From: Paraburkholderia oxyphila NBRC 105797
GTDB taxonomy: Bacteria; Pseudomonadota; Gammaproteobacteria; Burkholderiales; Burkholderiaceae
Reading direction: 5' to 3'
Assembly (NCBI RefSeq): GCF_000685075.1
Contig: NZ_BAYD01000078.1
Coordinates: 1-47,989 of the forward strand
Length of the DNA stretch: 47,989 nt
Under the pieces are notes generated by a model. It was not told the origin of the DNA and made no database searches. It saw nothing but the letters and a program-made list of their open reading frames with translations. Position 1 is the stretch's first letter. Every line of letters begins with the position of its first letter. Positions 16,269-25,243 of this stretch are shown here, in pieces. The position numbers and the translations under genes were made by a program.

Positions 16269-19200
16269 ATGAAGGTCATAAAGATAAAACTGGAAGAAGC
16301 ACGAGACACTACTTCCGAAGCAGCGTTTCTCGATGCTTTGCGGGTTGCGGGACTGGAGGGCGAGATCGACGTCAGCCATGCGACGCGCACGGTACTCGCA
16401 ACGGACAATTCGATCTATCAGCGCAGACCCACGGCTGCGATTTTCCCTCGCAACGCCGCTGACGTTGAGCGCATCGCGCGGCTGCTCGCCGAGGAGCGAT
16501 TTCGAAGCGTCGTGGTATCGCCCCGAGGCGGTGGCACCGGCACCAACGGCCAGTCCTTGACCGACGGTATCGTCGTCGACCTGTCCCGTCACATGAACCG
16601 CATCATTGAAATCGATCCAATTAAACGCACGGCGAGGGTTGAGGCAGGCGTCGTCAAGGATCAATTGAATGCGGCTCTCAAACCGCACGGATTATTCTTT
16701 GCTCCGGAACTGTCCACGTCGAATCGCGCCACAATTGGTGGAATGATCAGCACGGACGCCAGCGGACAAGGCAGCTGCACCTATGGAAAAACGCGCGACC
16801 ACGTCATCGCTCTGAAAAGCGTGTTGCTTGGAGGCGTTCCGCTCGTCTCCGAGCCGGTCGACGATGCAGCACTGGAACAGCTTTGCGCACGGACGGATAT
16901 TGTCGGACGGGCCTACAGAACTGCCCGCGAGATTTCCGACAACCAGGCTGAACTCATACGAGACACTTTCCCGCCGCTTAATCGCTGCCTGACGGGCTAC
17001 GATCTCGCGCATCTTCGCGAACGGGACGGAAGGCTGAACCTGAATAGCCTGATTTGCGGCGCGGAGGGTACGCTCGGCTTCGTTGTAGAGGCGACATTGA
17101 ACGTGTTGCCGATACCGCTTCATTCGGCGCTGGTGAACGTCCAGTATGAAGGATTCATGGATGCGCTGAGGGATGCGCGCGCTCTGATGGAACATCGACC
17201 GCTGTCTATCGAGACGGTGGACTCCACGGTACTCGCGCTAGCCCGCGATGACGTTGTCTGGACTTCCATATCCGAGTTCTTCCCGGACTATAACGACAAG
17301 CGAAGCGCTCAAGGTATCAACCTCGTTGAATTTAGCGCCGATGATCTCGGTCAGCTCCAAAGCCTTGTCGCTGAATTTGTCGAGCACATCAGGACGGACC
17401 AGAGCGTTCGGCGTCTCGGCCACACGATCGCCTGGGGACATGTGGCGGTCAACCGTGTTTATGCAATGCGAAAGCGCGCAGTCGGCCTTCTTGGCAACGT
17501 ACGCGGTAGCAGGCGGCCACAGCCGTTTGTCGAGGACACGGCTGTCCCTCCGGAGCAGCTTGCGGAGTACATCGCAGAGTTTCGTGCGTTGCTCGATTCC
17601 CATGCTTTGAAGTACGGGATGTTCGGCCATGTCGACGCTGGCGTGCTGCACGTGCGTCCTGCGCTCGATCTGAGAGACCCCGATGATGTTGCCTTGATCA
17701 GGCCCATCTCGGATGCCGTGTCCGCGCTCACCATGAAGTACGGCGGACTTCTTTGGGGCGAGCACGGGAAGGGTGTGCGCTCGGAGTATGCACCGGCCTT
17801 CTTTGGGCGCCTTTACCCCTCCTTGCAGCGAATCAAGGCAGCGTTTGACACGTTTAACCAGCTCAATCCGGGAAAGATCGCCGTACCTGAAGGCGTCGAT
17901 AGCACGCTTCTCAAGATCGATGCCATCACCTTATCAGGTGAGCTAAATCGTGAGATCAGCGACGCCGTATGGGAAGCGAATAGTGACGCAGTTCAATGTA
18001 ATGGAAATGGCGCTTGCTTCAATTTCGATCCGGACGATTCGATGTGTCCGTCATGGAAAGCGACACGTCAACGCATTCATTCGCCGAAAGGCCGTGCGTC
18101 GTTGATGCGTGAGTGGTTACGTCTGCAGGTAGCGGCAGGTACCGACGTGATCGCACGACCGCGTGCGATGCGCTTACCCGTACGTTTCTTGAATTCGCTG
18201 CGTCGCGGTCGAAACAAAGAAGATTTTTCGCACGAGGTGTATGAGGCGATGAGCGGCTGCCTCGCCTGCAAATCTTGCGTCGCCCAGTGTCCTGTCAAGG
18301 TGAACGTCCCGGAGTTCCGATCGCGATTCCTGGAGCATTACCACACGCGATATCTTCGCCCGGCTCGCGACTACATGATTGCTTCTCTCGAATACACTAT
18401 CCCACGGCTAGTCTCCATGCCCGGTGGGCGACAGTTTTACAACGGCGTTGTGGAAAGCCGGTTCGCGCGACTATTGCTCAAGCACGTTGTTGGAGTGGTC
18501 GACACACCGAGTATCGCCCAGAGCGAAGTCAGGAAAGCGATCCGGTGCGCTATTGCGACGCCTGAGCTTCTGATGCGCATGGACGCAAGCGAACGCGAGC
18601 GTTGCGTGGTCATTGTTCGCGACACTTTCACGCGTTTCTTTGGTGGAGACGTCGAAACTGCTTTTGTCGAACTCGCGGAATCTTTGGGATTTCGCGTCCT
18701 TTTTGCACCCTTTCATCCAAATGGTAAGCCGCTTCACGTTCTGGGCTTTCTGACACGATTTGCGCGAGCCGCACGTAAGAACGCCCAGACGCTGCTCGAT
18801 ATTGCTAATACGGGCGTCACGTTGGTTGGAGTCGACCCGGCCATGACGCTGACGTATCGCCAGGAATATTCCAAGGTACTCGGGAGCGAAAACGTCCCGA
18901 ATGTGTTGCTGCCACAAGAGTGGCTCGCGGCTGCGATCACTTCGTCACACACGCCTATCGAGAGACGCAAGTCGTTCAAGTTACTAGCTCATTGCACGGA
19001 GAAGACGAATGCCGCGCAAGCTACGGCGCTTTGGAAAGCGGTCTTTGCCGCGGCAGGTCTGGACTTGGCGATGCCCACGACGGGGTGTTGCGGTATGTCC
19101 GGCACTTACGGTCATGAAGCGAGGAACCTGGCTACATCGACCGACATTTTCGCGCTGTCGTGGGCGTACCAGATTCCTGAGTCTGCTTACCCAACCATCG

Positions 19201-19319
19201 ACGAAGAAGGCCCAGAGGTCCTGGCGACAGGCTATTCCTGTCGCTGTCAGGTCAAGCGGCTGCGAGGCAAGACGCTTCGTCACCCCGTGCAGGTGCTCGC
19301 GGATATCTACCGCCGATAG
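16269..19319 (+). CDS. YdiJ-like FAD-linked oxidase with Fe-S domain (D-2-hydroxyacid dehydrogenase)
   Basis: The 1016-aa length matches the YdiJ type, which fuses a GlcD-like FAD half to a GlpC-like Fe-S half. FAD-binding PP-loop: 'PRGGGTGTNGQS' (residues 85-96) and 'ATIGGMISTDASGQGS'. The middle has 'GHVDAGVLHVRP' and 'WGEHGKGVRSEY', the substrate-site His/Arg segment. The 4Fe-4S motif CLACKSCVAQCP lies at about 664-675; the C-terminal part has 'TGCCGMSGTYGHE' (about 936-948). Known YdiJ proteins oxidise D-2-hydroxyglutarate and pass electrons to quinone at the membrane. Here it follows a hydroxylase after 228 bp, fitting oxidation of a newly made 2-hydroxyacid. The exact substrate is inferred. 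Confidence 0.88.
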   Translation: MKVIKIKLEEARDTTSEAAFLDALRVAGLEGEIDVSHATRTVLATDNSIYQRRPTAAIFPRNAADVERIARLLAEERFRSVVVSPRGGGTGTNGQSLTDGIVVDLSRHMNRIIEIDPIKRTARVEAGVVKDQLNAALKPHGLFFAPELSTSNRATIGGMISTDASGQGSCTYGKTRDHVIALKSVLLGGVPLVSEPVDDAALEQLCARTDIVGRAYRTAREISDNQAELIRDTFPPLNRCLTGYDLAHLRERDGRLNLNSLICGAEGTLGFVVEATLNVLPIPLHSALVNVQYEGFMDALRDARALMEHRPLSIETVDSTVLALARDDVVWTSISEFFPDYNDKRSAQGINLVEFSADDLGQLQSLVAEFVEHIRTDQSVRRLGHTIAWGHVAVNRVYAMRKRAVGLLGNVRGSRRPQPFVEDTAVPPEQLAEYIAEFRALLDSHALKYGMFGHVDAGVLHVRPALDLRDPDDVALIRPISDAVSALTMKYGGLLWGEHGKGVRSEYAPAFFGRLYPSLQRIKAAFDTFNQLNPGKIAVPEGVDSTLLKIDAITLSGELNREISDAVWEANSDAVQCNGNGACFNFDPDDSMCPSWKATRQRIHSPKGRASLMREWLRLQVAAGTDVIARPRAMRLPVRFLNSLRRGRNKEDFSHEVYEAMSGCLACKSCVAQCPVKVNVPEFRSRFLEHYHTRYLRPARDYMIASLEYTIPRLVSMPGGRQFYNGVVESRFARLLLKHVVGVVDTPSIAQSEVRKAIRCAIATPELLMRMDASERERCVVIVRDTFTRFFGGDVETAFVELAESLGFRVLFAPFHPNGKPLHVLGFLTRFARAARKNAQTLLDIANTGVTLVGVDPAMTLTYRQEYSKVLGSENVPNVLLPQEWLAAAITSSHTPIERRKSFKLLAHCTEKTNAAQATALWKAVFAAAGLDLAMPTTGCCGMSGTYGHEARNLATSTDIFALSWAYQIPESAYPTIDEEGPEVLATGYSCRCQVKRLRGKTLRHPVQVLADIYRR

Positions 19320-19393
19320 TCGTTAGCAACTCGGACGTCGCGCTGTTCAATACGTAAACTGAGACTTACTTTCCGAGAATATAAGGAGACGGA

Positions 19394-20698
19394 ATGATCG
19401 AGAAGTCCAAGAAATTAAAGCGCATACAGGTAGCATCAATAGCGCTTCTGACCCTGGCCGGGATTGTCAACTATCTCGATCGGAGCACGTTGTCTATCGC
19501 GAACCATTCCGTCAGCAGTGAACTAGGGTTGTCGGCATCTCAGATGGGAATATTGCTTTCTGCCTTTTCGTTTGCTTACGCCTTTGCGCAGCTGCCGGTC
19601 GGAGTGCTTCTCGACAAATTTGGTTCGCGAGTGATGCTCGGACTTGGAATGTTCGTCTGGTCCGCCGCTCAGCTTAGCGGAGGGCTCATAACAAGCCTTC
19701 ATCAGTTCATCATCGCGCGTATCGCGCTCGGAGTGGGTGAATCGCCAAACTTTCCGGCTGGCGCAAAAGTAGTGAGCGAGTGGTTTGGAATTCGTGAGCG
19801 GGGTCGACCGACGGGCATCTTCATTACTTCCTCGACGATTGGGCCGGCTCTCGCGCCCCCGATTTTGACTGTGATGATGCTGTCGTTCGGTTGGCGGCAA
19901 ATGTTCATGATCATGGGTGGCTTCGGAATTGCGGTGTCGATCGGCTGGTACTTGATCTATCGTGACCGGAAAAGCGTAAAGCTCTCGGATGGAGAAACTG
20001 CCTATCTGAACGAAGGTGCGAGCGATGCTAAGATCGAGCGCAAGATGACCATGTCGGAATGGCGCAATCTGTTTCTGATGCGTACCACCTGGGGCATGAT
20101 TCTCGGCAATGCGGGCATCATCTATATGCTGTGGCTCTATCTGACGTGGCTGCCTGCGTATCTCGAGCGCGAGCGTCATTTGTCGCTCGCCAGCACCGGA
20201 TGGTTGGTGTCGATCCCCTATCTTTTCGGCACGATTGGCATGCTATCGAGCGGCTTCGTCGCTGATGCGTTGCAGGCCCGCGGTGTCGCGCCGGTTCGCA
20301 GTCGAAAATGGCCTATCTGTGTTGGTCTGATCGGCGGGGCTGTATTCACGGTTCCCGCCGCGTTCACCCCGAATCTGACACTTGCGATCTTCTATCTCAG
20401 CGTAGCGATGTTCTTTGTCCAGATGGCATGTGGGGCGAGTTGGGCGCTCGTGTCTGTGGCTGCGCCCCGGCACATGGCGGCATCCCTTGCGAGTATTCAG
20501 AACTTCGGCGGTTATTTCGGCGGCTCGTTCGCGCCTTTCGTCACCGGTGTTGTCGTCGATCGGACGCATTCATTTGTCGACGCATTCCTTATTAGTGCCG
20601 GAATCGCGCTTCTGGCTGCGCTCGTCTATGCATTTGTGGTGGGAAAGCGCGTCGATGAGCCGAAGGTCGTCGTGTCGACACCGCCGCTCGCGACGTGA
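19394..20698 (+). CDS. MFS transporter, anion:cation symporter (ACS) type
   Basis: A 434-aa major facilitator with 12 predicted membrane segments. ACS-family marks are 'GIVNYLDRSTLSIA' in TM1, 'LPVGVLLDKFGSRVMLG' (the loop 2-3 motif), 'GVGESPNFPAGAKVVSEWF' and 'ERGRPTGIF'. This family takes up organic anions such as sugar acids, phthalate or 4-hydroxyphenylacetate with protons. A strong AAGGAG precedes the ATG. It lies 74 nt after the YdiJ-like gene and 75 nt before the aldehyde dehydrogenase gene, so it is probably the uptake system for the pathway substrate. Confidence 0.92.
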   Translation: MIEKSKKLKRIQVASIALLTLAGIVNYLDRSTLSIANHSVSSELGLSASQMGILLSAFSFAYAFAQLPVGVLLDKFGSRVMLGLGMFVWSAAQLSGGLITSLHQFIIARIALGVGESPNFPAGAKVVSEWFGIRERGRPTGIFITSSTIGPALAPPILTVMMLSFGWRQMFMIMGGFGIAVSIGWYLIYRDRKSVKLSDGETAYLNEGASDAKIERKMTMSEWRNLFLMRTTWGMILGNAGIIYMLWLYLTWLPAYLERERHLSLASTGWLVSIPYLFGTIGMLSSGFVADALQARGVAPVRSRKWPICVGLIGGAVFTVPAAFTPNLTLAIFYLSVAMFFVQMACGASWALVSVAAPRHMAASLASIQNFGGYFGGSFAPFVTGVVVDRTHSFVDAFLISAGIALLAALVYAFVVGKRVDEPKVVVSTPPLAT

Positions 20699-20773
20699 GG
20701 TTTTCGCAGGGCGGTATAACCGTTCATAAGATCTCCAATACACGGCAAGACTCCTTTTTTTTGGCGAAGTTAA

Positions 20774-22216
20774 ATGAATCAGTATAGAAACCTGATCAAC
20801 GGTGAGTGGGTTGCCGGCGATCACTGGCGACCCAATGTGAGTCCTTCAGATAGCAACGATGTAATCGGTGAGTACGCCGACGCCGATGCGCTGCAGACTG
20901 AGATCGCAGCCGCTGCGGCACGTGAGGCCTTTCGCTCATGGTCAAAGAGTGGTCCACAGGAACGTTTTGAATTGCTAGACCAGACGGCCTCGATCATCCT
21001 GTCTCGGAAGGCGGAGCTGGCGAGACTGCTATCGCGAGAAGAGGGCAAAACGCTTTCGGAGGCCGCCGCCGAAGTGCAGCGAGCGGGGCAAATCTTCAAG
21101 TTCTTCGCCGGAGAAGCGTTGCGAATCAATGGCGAACTACTTCCATCGATTAGATCAGGTCTGACGGTCGAGGTCTCCCGGGAACCGATAGGCGTGGTTG
21201 GTCTCATCACACCGTGGAACTTCCCGATCGCAATACCGGCTTGGAAGATCGCACCGGCTCTTGCGTACGGGAATTGTGTCGTGATCAAGCCAGCAGAACT
21301 GGTGCCGGGATGTGCGTGGGAACTCGTGAAAATCCTGTCTGACGCCGGGGCGCCGCCTGGCGTCGTCAATCTGCTGATGGGACCCGGTGCGGCCGTGGGT
21401 GAAGCGCTCGTGCGGTCTGCCAACGTCGATGCAATCAGCTTCACGGGCTCGGCGATGACGGGTCAGAATGTCGCCGAAAAATGCGTGTCGAGCGGAAAAA
21501 AGGTCCAGCTAGAAATGGGGGGAAAGAATCCGATGGTCGTGCTCGACGACGCCGATATGGACGTTGCGGTCGATGCCTGCATCAACGGGTCTTTCTATTC
21601 GACTGGACAGCGTTGCACTGCATCAAGTCGTCTAATCGTCGGTCGCGGCATTCATGACTCGTTCGTCGAAGCAATGCATGCACGCATGAGAGTGCTGAAG
21701 GTAGGCAACCCGCTGGATTCGCAGACGCAAATAGGGCCGGTCGTCGATGCGAGGCAGCTTGCGCAGGACGAACGGTATATTCGACTCGCACGGCGTGAAG
21801 GCGGAAGCGTGTTCGGCGGTGCTCGTGTAGATGCCGACACGGAAGGATTTTTTCTCGCGCCTGCATTGGTGACCGGTACGCACCCATCCATGACCATCAA
21901 TCAGGAAGAGGTGTTCGGCCCGGTTGCGTCGGTCATTCAGGTCAATGATTATGACGAGGCGCTTGCCGTAGCCAACGATACGCGCTTTGGATTGTCCGCA
22001 GGAATTTGCACGACGTCGCTCAAGTACGCAAGCCATTTCAAGCGAAACGTCGAGGCCGGCATGGTGATGATCAACACGCCGACGGCCGGGGTCGACTACC
22101 ATGTGCCGTTCGGCGGCCGCAAAAAGTCTAGCTACGGAGCGAGAGAACAGGGCAGTTATGCGCAAGAGTTCTTCACGACGGTGAAGACCGCTTACATCTC
22201 GGCGGGTGTCGTGTGA
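20774..22216 (+). CDS. NAD(P)-dependent aldehyde dehydrogenase, 2-oxoglutarate-semialdehyde dehydrogenase-like
   Basis: A 480-aa ALDH-superfamily enzyme. Catalytic Cys281 lies in 'STGQRCTASSRLIV', Glu247 in 'LEMGGKNP', Asn149 in 'TPWNFP' and Lys172 in 'VIKPAE'. The C-terminus 'YGAREQGSYAQEFFTTVKTAY' resembles 2,5-dioxovalerate (alpha-ketoglutarate semialdehyde) dehydrogenases more than plain succinate-semialdehyde dehydrogenases, though I judge this by eye. It would turn a semialdehyde into an acid, 2-oxoglutarate if the subfamily call is right. It is the last gene of the cluster; a nested dyad follows 20 bp after the stop. Confidence 0.88.
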   Translation: MNQYRNLINGEWVAGDHWRPNVSPSDSNDVIGEYADADALQTEIAAAAAREAFRSWSKSGPQERFELLDQTASIILSRKAELARLLSREEGKTLSEAAAEVQRAGQIFKFFAGEALRINGELLPSIRSGLTVEVSREPIGVVGLITPWNFPIAIPAWKIAPALAYGNCVVIKPAELVPGCAWELVKILSDAGAPPGVVNLLMGPGAAVGEALVRSANVDAISFTGSAMTGQNVAEKCVSSGKKVQLEMGGKNPMVVLDDADMDVAVDACINGSFYSTGQRCTASSRLIVGRGIHDSFVEAMHARMRVLKVGNPLDSQTQIGPVVDARQLAQDERYIRLARREGGSVFGGARVDADTEGFFLAPALVTGTHPSMTINQEEVFGPVASVIQVNDYDEALAVANDTRFGLSAGICTTSLKYASHFKRNVEAGMVMINTPTAGVDYHVPFGGRKKSSYGAREQGSYAQEFFTTVKTAYISAGVV

Positions 22217-22236
22217 CCTAGCTTCCCTCGCCCCAT

Positions 22237-22265
22237 TGTTCGATTTGCACTAGTTAGTGCGAACA
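22237..22265. terminator. nested dyad after the dehydrogenase gene
   Basis: TGTTCG (22237-22242) pairs with CGAACA (22260-22265), and inside it GCACTA (22247-22252) pairs with TAGTGC (22255-22260). The stem lies just downstream of the last catabolic gene. There is no T-run, so it may be a stem that blocks 3' decay, a factor-dependent terminator, or an operator. Confidence 0.4.
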
Positions 22266-22711
22266 GCCGAGGCTCCTCAAAGTTGAGACGTTCAGATTAT
22301 TGGCGAGTATTGCGGTGTCGAAAATGAACAGCCTCAGTCTGCCGCAGCACTTGGAAGCTGGTTCAACAGTCGGAGCGACGTGACCAGTCTTTCGACGCCC
22401 GGATCTGATCGTGTCCATCGATCCGCCAAACAGTTTGACCGTAGTGACCCAAGAAGTGACGGCGAAGACAGCGGCTGTTGAACGGCAGATTCGGGTCGGG
22501 TTGATGCGTTCGCAGTTGACCGGGCTCGGCCATCTGCAGTCGTTCGTGTGGACACCAAGGAGGACGTTCAGGCGTCGCTTCGATACCGACGTCGGACTTT
22601 CGGCAGGTGTTGTGTCATCGCCACTTTGATCACCCTCTCTGGGGAGTAGTCCGTTAGCGAAGGCCTGTACCAAGGATGAGCTTTCAAACCCGGGCGCGAA
22701 GCGGATCAGGC
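22254..22711 (-). pseudogene. unknown ORF, 3' part, split by IS66
   Basis: On the minus strand, codons from 22703 down to the stop at 22254-22256 continue exactly in frame the 47 codons of 25376-25236 when IS66 and one target copy are removed. The joined frame encodes 196 aa. The junction reads 'GLRDGLI|RFAPGFESS'. The product is not recognised: no metal, nucleotide or membrane motif is evident. Its later part overlaps a decayed repeat shared with 10.3 kb, so the natural C-terminus may be nearer 22620. The rest of 22217-22703 holds nothing else I can support. Confidence 0.45.
22704..22711. repeat. IS66 target-site duplication, left copy
   Basis: GATCAGGC directly abuts the left GTAAGCG terminus and is repeated exactly at 25236-25243 next to the right terminus. 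IS66-family elements make 8-bp duplications, so both ends are original. Confidence 0.95.
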
Positions 22712-22825
22712 GTAAGCGCCTCACGGCGGCCACTCTCGACGTTACGCGCGTGAATAAGGCATGATCGTGATGGAGGCAAGTTGATAGATCGGACAGTATC
22801 CAGCTGTCAGGTGAATGCCCGTGCG

Positions 22826-24355
22826 CTACTTGCCGGGCAGTCTGTCTGCCACGTTCCAAGGTAGCAATTCGTCGATGCGGTTGACCTTGTGATCAGCGAT
22901 GTGGCTCAGGACATATTCCAGATAGGCGTGCGGATTGATGTCATTGATCTTGCAGCTCCCGATCAGGCCGTACATCGCTGCGGCCCGTTCTCCGCCACTG
23001 TCGGAGCCAGCAAAGAGGAAATTCTTCCTCCCCAGACTGACACAACGCAAGGCGTTTTCGGCCAGCGCGTTGCTGATTTCGATGCGACCATCTTCGCAGT
23101 ACAGAACAAGCGCATTCCATTGATTGAGCGAGTAGCGGATCGCTTTGGCCGACTCGGACTTTGTCGACAGGGTTGCGATCTTCTGCATCATCCACGCGTT
23201 AATGGCTGCAAGCACTGGCAGGCTCTTCTGCTGTCTTATCCGCAGCCGTTCGTCCGGCGGTGCGCCACGGATTTGAGCCTCTACGTCATAGAGTTCGCCG
23301 ATCAGTTCGAGCACATACTGCGTCGCCTCGGTCGGTGTACGGACGTGAACATCGTATATGTACCGTCTCGCGTGATCCCAGCATGCGGCCTCACGGATCC
23401 TGCCGCCCTCATACAGCTCGTTAAATCCATCGTAGGCGTCGGCCTGCAGGATACCCTCGAATCCGGCGAGATGGGTCTGCGGATGAATGCCTTTGCGGTC
23501 AGGCGAGTAGGCGAACCAGACTGCGGCGGGATCCCTCGATCCCGAACGGCGATCATCGCGAACATAGACCCAGAGGCGTCCCGTGCGCGTCTTCCTGTTA
23601 CCCGGAGCAAGCACCGGGATCGGCGTGTCATCCGCGTGCAGCTTGAAGGTCGCCATCACATAGCGACGTACCGCGTCGGTCAGGGGGCGCAGAAGCTCCT
23701 CGCACTGACCGACCCAGCGACCCATGCTGGCACGATCAAGCGTGACGCCATCACGCGCGGCAATCTCCGATTGGCGGTACAGCGGTTGATGATCCGCAAA
23801 CTTCGAGACGAGGATGTCAGCCAGCAGGCTCGGATGGGCGATGCTGCGCTCGATTGGCAGACCCGGCATCGGCGGCTGGGAGAAGTGATGGCAGCTGGGG
23901 CAGACTGTCTTGCGCCGGATCGTGCGAATCACCTTGAACGCGGCAGCGACACGGGCGAGTTGCTCGGATATGTCCTCGCCCAGTGCTTGCATGGCGTTGC
24001 CGCACTTCGGGCAGCTTGAAGCGGGTTCAAGCACATGTTCCTCACGATGCAGGTGCGGCGGCAAAGCCTCCTTCGACGATGTTGCACCGGCCGTCGCGCT
24101 CGTCCCCGACGCGCGGACACGCCGAACGTCGGCAACGCCACGCCCTCCGGTCAGATCCTCCAGCCCGGTCTCAAGCCGTTCGATCTGCCGCTCCAGTTGC
24201 TCGGACTTGCGGCCAAACTGCATCCGTTTCAGCTTGTCGATCTGGGCCTTGAGCTGTTCGATCTCGATATCACGCTCGGCAAGCTGGGCACGGGCCTCGA
24301 TCAGCAAGGCCTTGAGAGCATCGACGTCATCTGGAAGCTGGGCATCCTCGGTCAT
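22826..24355 (-). CDS. tnpC: IS66-family transposase TnpC
   Basis: A 509-aa DDE-type transposase, the catalytic subunit of IS66. The N-terminal coiled-coil ('LAERDIEIEQLKAQIDKLKRMQFGR', about 34-58, with 'GRKSEQLERQIERLE' after) is a leucine-zipper-like region. A zinc-finger-like 'CPKCGNAM...CPSC' lies near residues 118-157. The DDE core includes 'LHADDTPIPVLAPG', 'LQADAYDGFNELYEGG' and 'ISNALAENALRCVSLGRKNFLFAGSD', the C-terminal Glu region. It is full length and begins 29 nt after the tnpB stop. Confidence 0.96.
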   Translation of the reverse strand: MTEDAQLPDDVDALKALLIEARAQLAERDIEIEQLKAQIDKLKRMQFGRKSEQLERQIERLETGLEDLTGGRGVADVRRVRASGTSATAGATSSKEALPPHLHREEHVLEPASSCPKCGNAMQALGEDISEQLARVAAAFKVIRTIRRKTVCPSCHHFSQPPMPGLPIERSIAHPSLLADILVSKFADHQPLYRQSEIAARDGVTLDRASMGRWVGQCEELLRPLTDAVRRYVMATFKLHADDTPIPVLAPGNRKTRTGRLWVYVRDDRRSGSRDPAAVWFAYSPDRKGIHPQTHLAGFEGILQADAYDGFNELYEGGRIREAACWDHARRYIYDVHVRTPTEATQYVLELIGELYDVEAQIRGAPPDERLRIRQQKSLPVLAAINAWMMQKIATLSTKSESAKAIRYSLNQWNALVLYCEDGRIEISNALAENALRCVSLGRKNFLFAGSDSGGERAAAMYGLIGSCKINDINPHAYLEYVLSHIADHKVNRIDELLPWNVADRLPGK

Positions 24356-24384
24356 GCGCGGAGTTTACGCGCGCCCCAATGCGT

Positions 24385-24729
24385 TTACAACACCGATAGC
24401 ACCGCCGTTCGACGGGGCTGTCGCCAATCGATGCCTTCGAGCAACATCGACAGCTGTGCGTGGGTCAAATGGATCTTGCCGCCGTCAGCCTGCGGCCAGA
24501 TAAAACGCCCTCGTTCGAGCCGCTTCGCGAGGAGCCAAAGTCCGTCCTCTGTGGCCCACAAAATCTTTATCAGGTCACCGCGTCGCCCGCGAAAAATGAA
24601 GACGTTGCCGCCCAGCGGATTCTCCTCGAGCGCCGTGTGCACCTTTGCCGCCAGCCCCTGGAATCCTGCCCGCATGTCGGTGACACCTGCGGCGATCCAG
24701 ATGCGCGTGCCTGCCGGCAGGCCGATCAT
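24385..24729 (-). CDS. tnpB: IS66-family accessory protein TnpB
   Basis: The 114-aa protein is the IS66 Orf2-type TnpB ('IWIAAGVTDMRAGFQGLAAKV', 'GNVFIFRGRRGDLIKILWATEDGLWLLAKRLERG'). It is needed for IS66 transposition although its biochemical role is unclear, and it is unrelated to the RNA-guided TnpB nucleases of IS200/IS605. It overlaps tnpA by 4 nt (ATGA at 24726-24729). Confidence 0.95.
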   Translation of the reverse strand: MIGLPAGTRIWIAAGVTDMRAGFQGLAAKVHTALEENPLGGNVFIFRGRRGDLIKILWATEDGLWLLAKRLERGRFIWPQADGGKIHLTHAQLSMLLEGIDWRQPRRTAVLSVL

Positions 24730-25178
24730 CGTGATAGCTCCCGGATCAGCAGTCGCAGCATATCCGGTGACACGTTACCGCATACTCTCAAGCGTGCCCG
24801 TTCGAATTCGATCTCGCAGAGAGCCTCCGGCGACGGCGCCGTATCGATCGTCATCGGCGGCGTATGCTCTGCCGTCTGAGCGTCGATATGCACCGGCAGC
24901 AGCGACGGCACCTTGGGCTCCGGCCTCGGCGCCGCGCCCTCCGGCAGTGTTGGCAAACCGTATTCGCCTGCCAGATAAAGCCGCCGCCATTTGAACAACA
25001 GGTTTGCATTGATATCGTTGCTGCGCGCGATCAACGCCACCGATGCGCCCGGCTCAAGCGATTGTTCGACCAGTTGCCGCTTGAACTCGGTCGGAAAGTT
25101 CGGCCGCTTATACGCGCCGTTCGTGGCGCACTCGTCCCATGTCTTGTCCACTTTGGTGCCCACCATAATTTGGTGCAC
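24726..25178 (-). CDS. tnpA: IS66-family accessory protein TnpA (HTH)
   Basis: A 150-aa protein with an N-terminal helix-turn-helix of the IS3/IS66 OrfA type ('FPTEFKRQLVEQSLEPGASVALIARSNDI', 'NLLFKWRRLY'), which probably binds the element ends. The GTG at 25176-25178 gives the longest frame; an ATG at 25164-25166 (MVGTKVDK) is a likely alternative. It is the first gene of the IS66 operon, 57 bp inside the right terminal repeat. Confidence 0.92.
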   Translation of the reverse strand: MHQIMVGTKVDKTWDECATNGAYKRPNFPTEFKRQLVEQSLEPGASVALIARSNDINANLLFKWRRLYLAGEYGLPTLPEGAAPRPEPKVPSLLPVHIDAQTAEHTPPMTIDTAPSPEALCEIEFERARLRVCGNVSPDMLRLLIRELSR

Positions 25179-25235
25179 ACCAAACTACCCAAAACCTCAA
25201 TCGTCGCGCAACAGCGGCCCCCGTGAGTCGCTTAC

Positions 25236-25243
25236 GATCAGGC
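25236..25243. repeat. IS66 target-site duplication, right copy
   Basis: GATCAGGC, identical to 22704-22711, immediately follows the right terminus ...CGCTTAC at 25235. Confidence 0.95.

Larger units (their letters stand above)
22712..25235 (-). mobile_element. complete IS66-family element (2524 bp)
   Basis: The left end GTAAGCGCCTCACGGCGGCC (from 22712) and the reverse complement of the right end, GTAAGCGACTCACGGGGGCC (from 25235), form a strong terminal inverted repeat starting with GTAAGCG. Perfect 8-bp direct repeats flank it. Inside are tnpA, tnpB and tnpC in the usual order on the minus strand, all with open frames. The intact ends, genes and target duplication indicate a recent, probably active insertion. 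Confidence 0.97.

Noticed and set aside
22254..22859. 201-codon minus-strand ORF as a gene of its own
   Set aside because: Its first 50 codons run through the end of IS66 and its terminal repeat; only the part from 22703 onward belongs to the interrupted host ORF.
24385..24729. TnpB as an RNA-guided nuclease
   Set aside because: IS66 TnpB is an unrelated 114-aa protein without RuvC motifs; only the name is shared.
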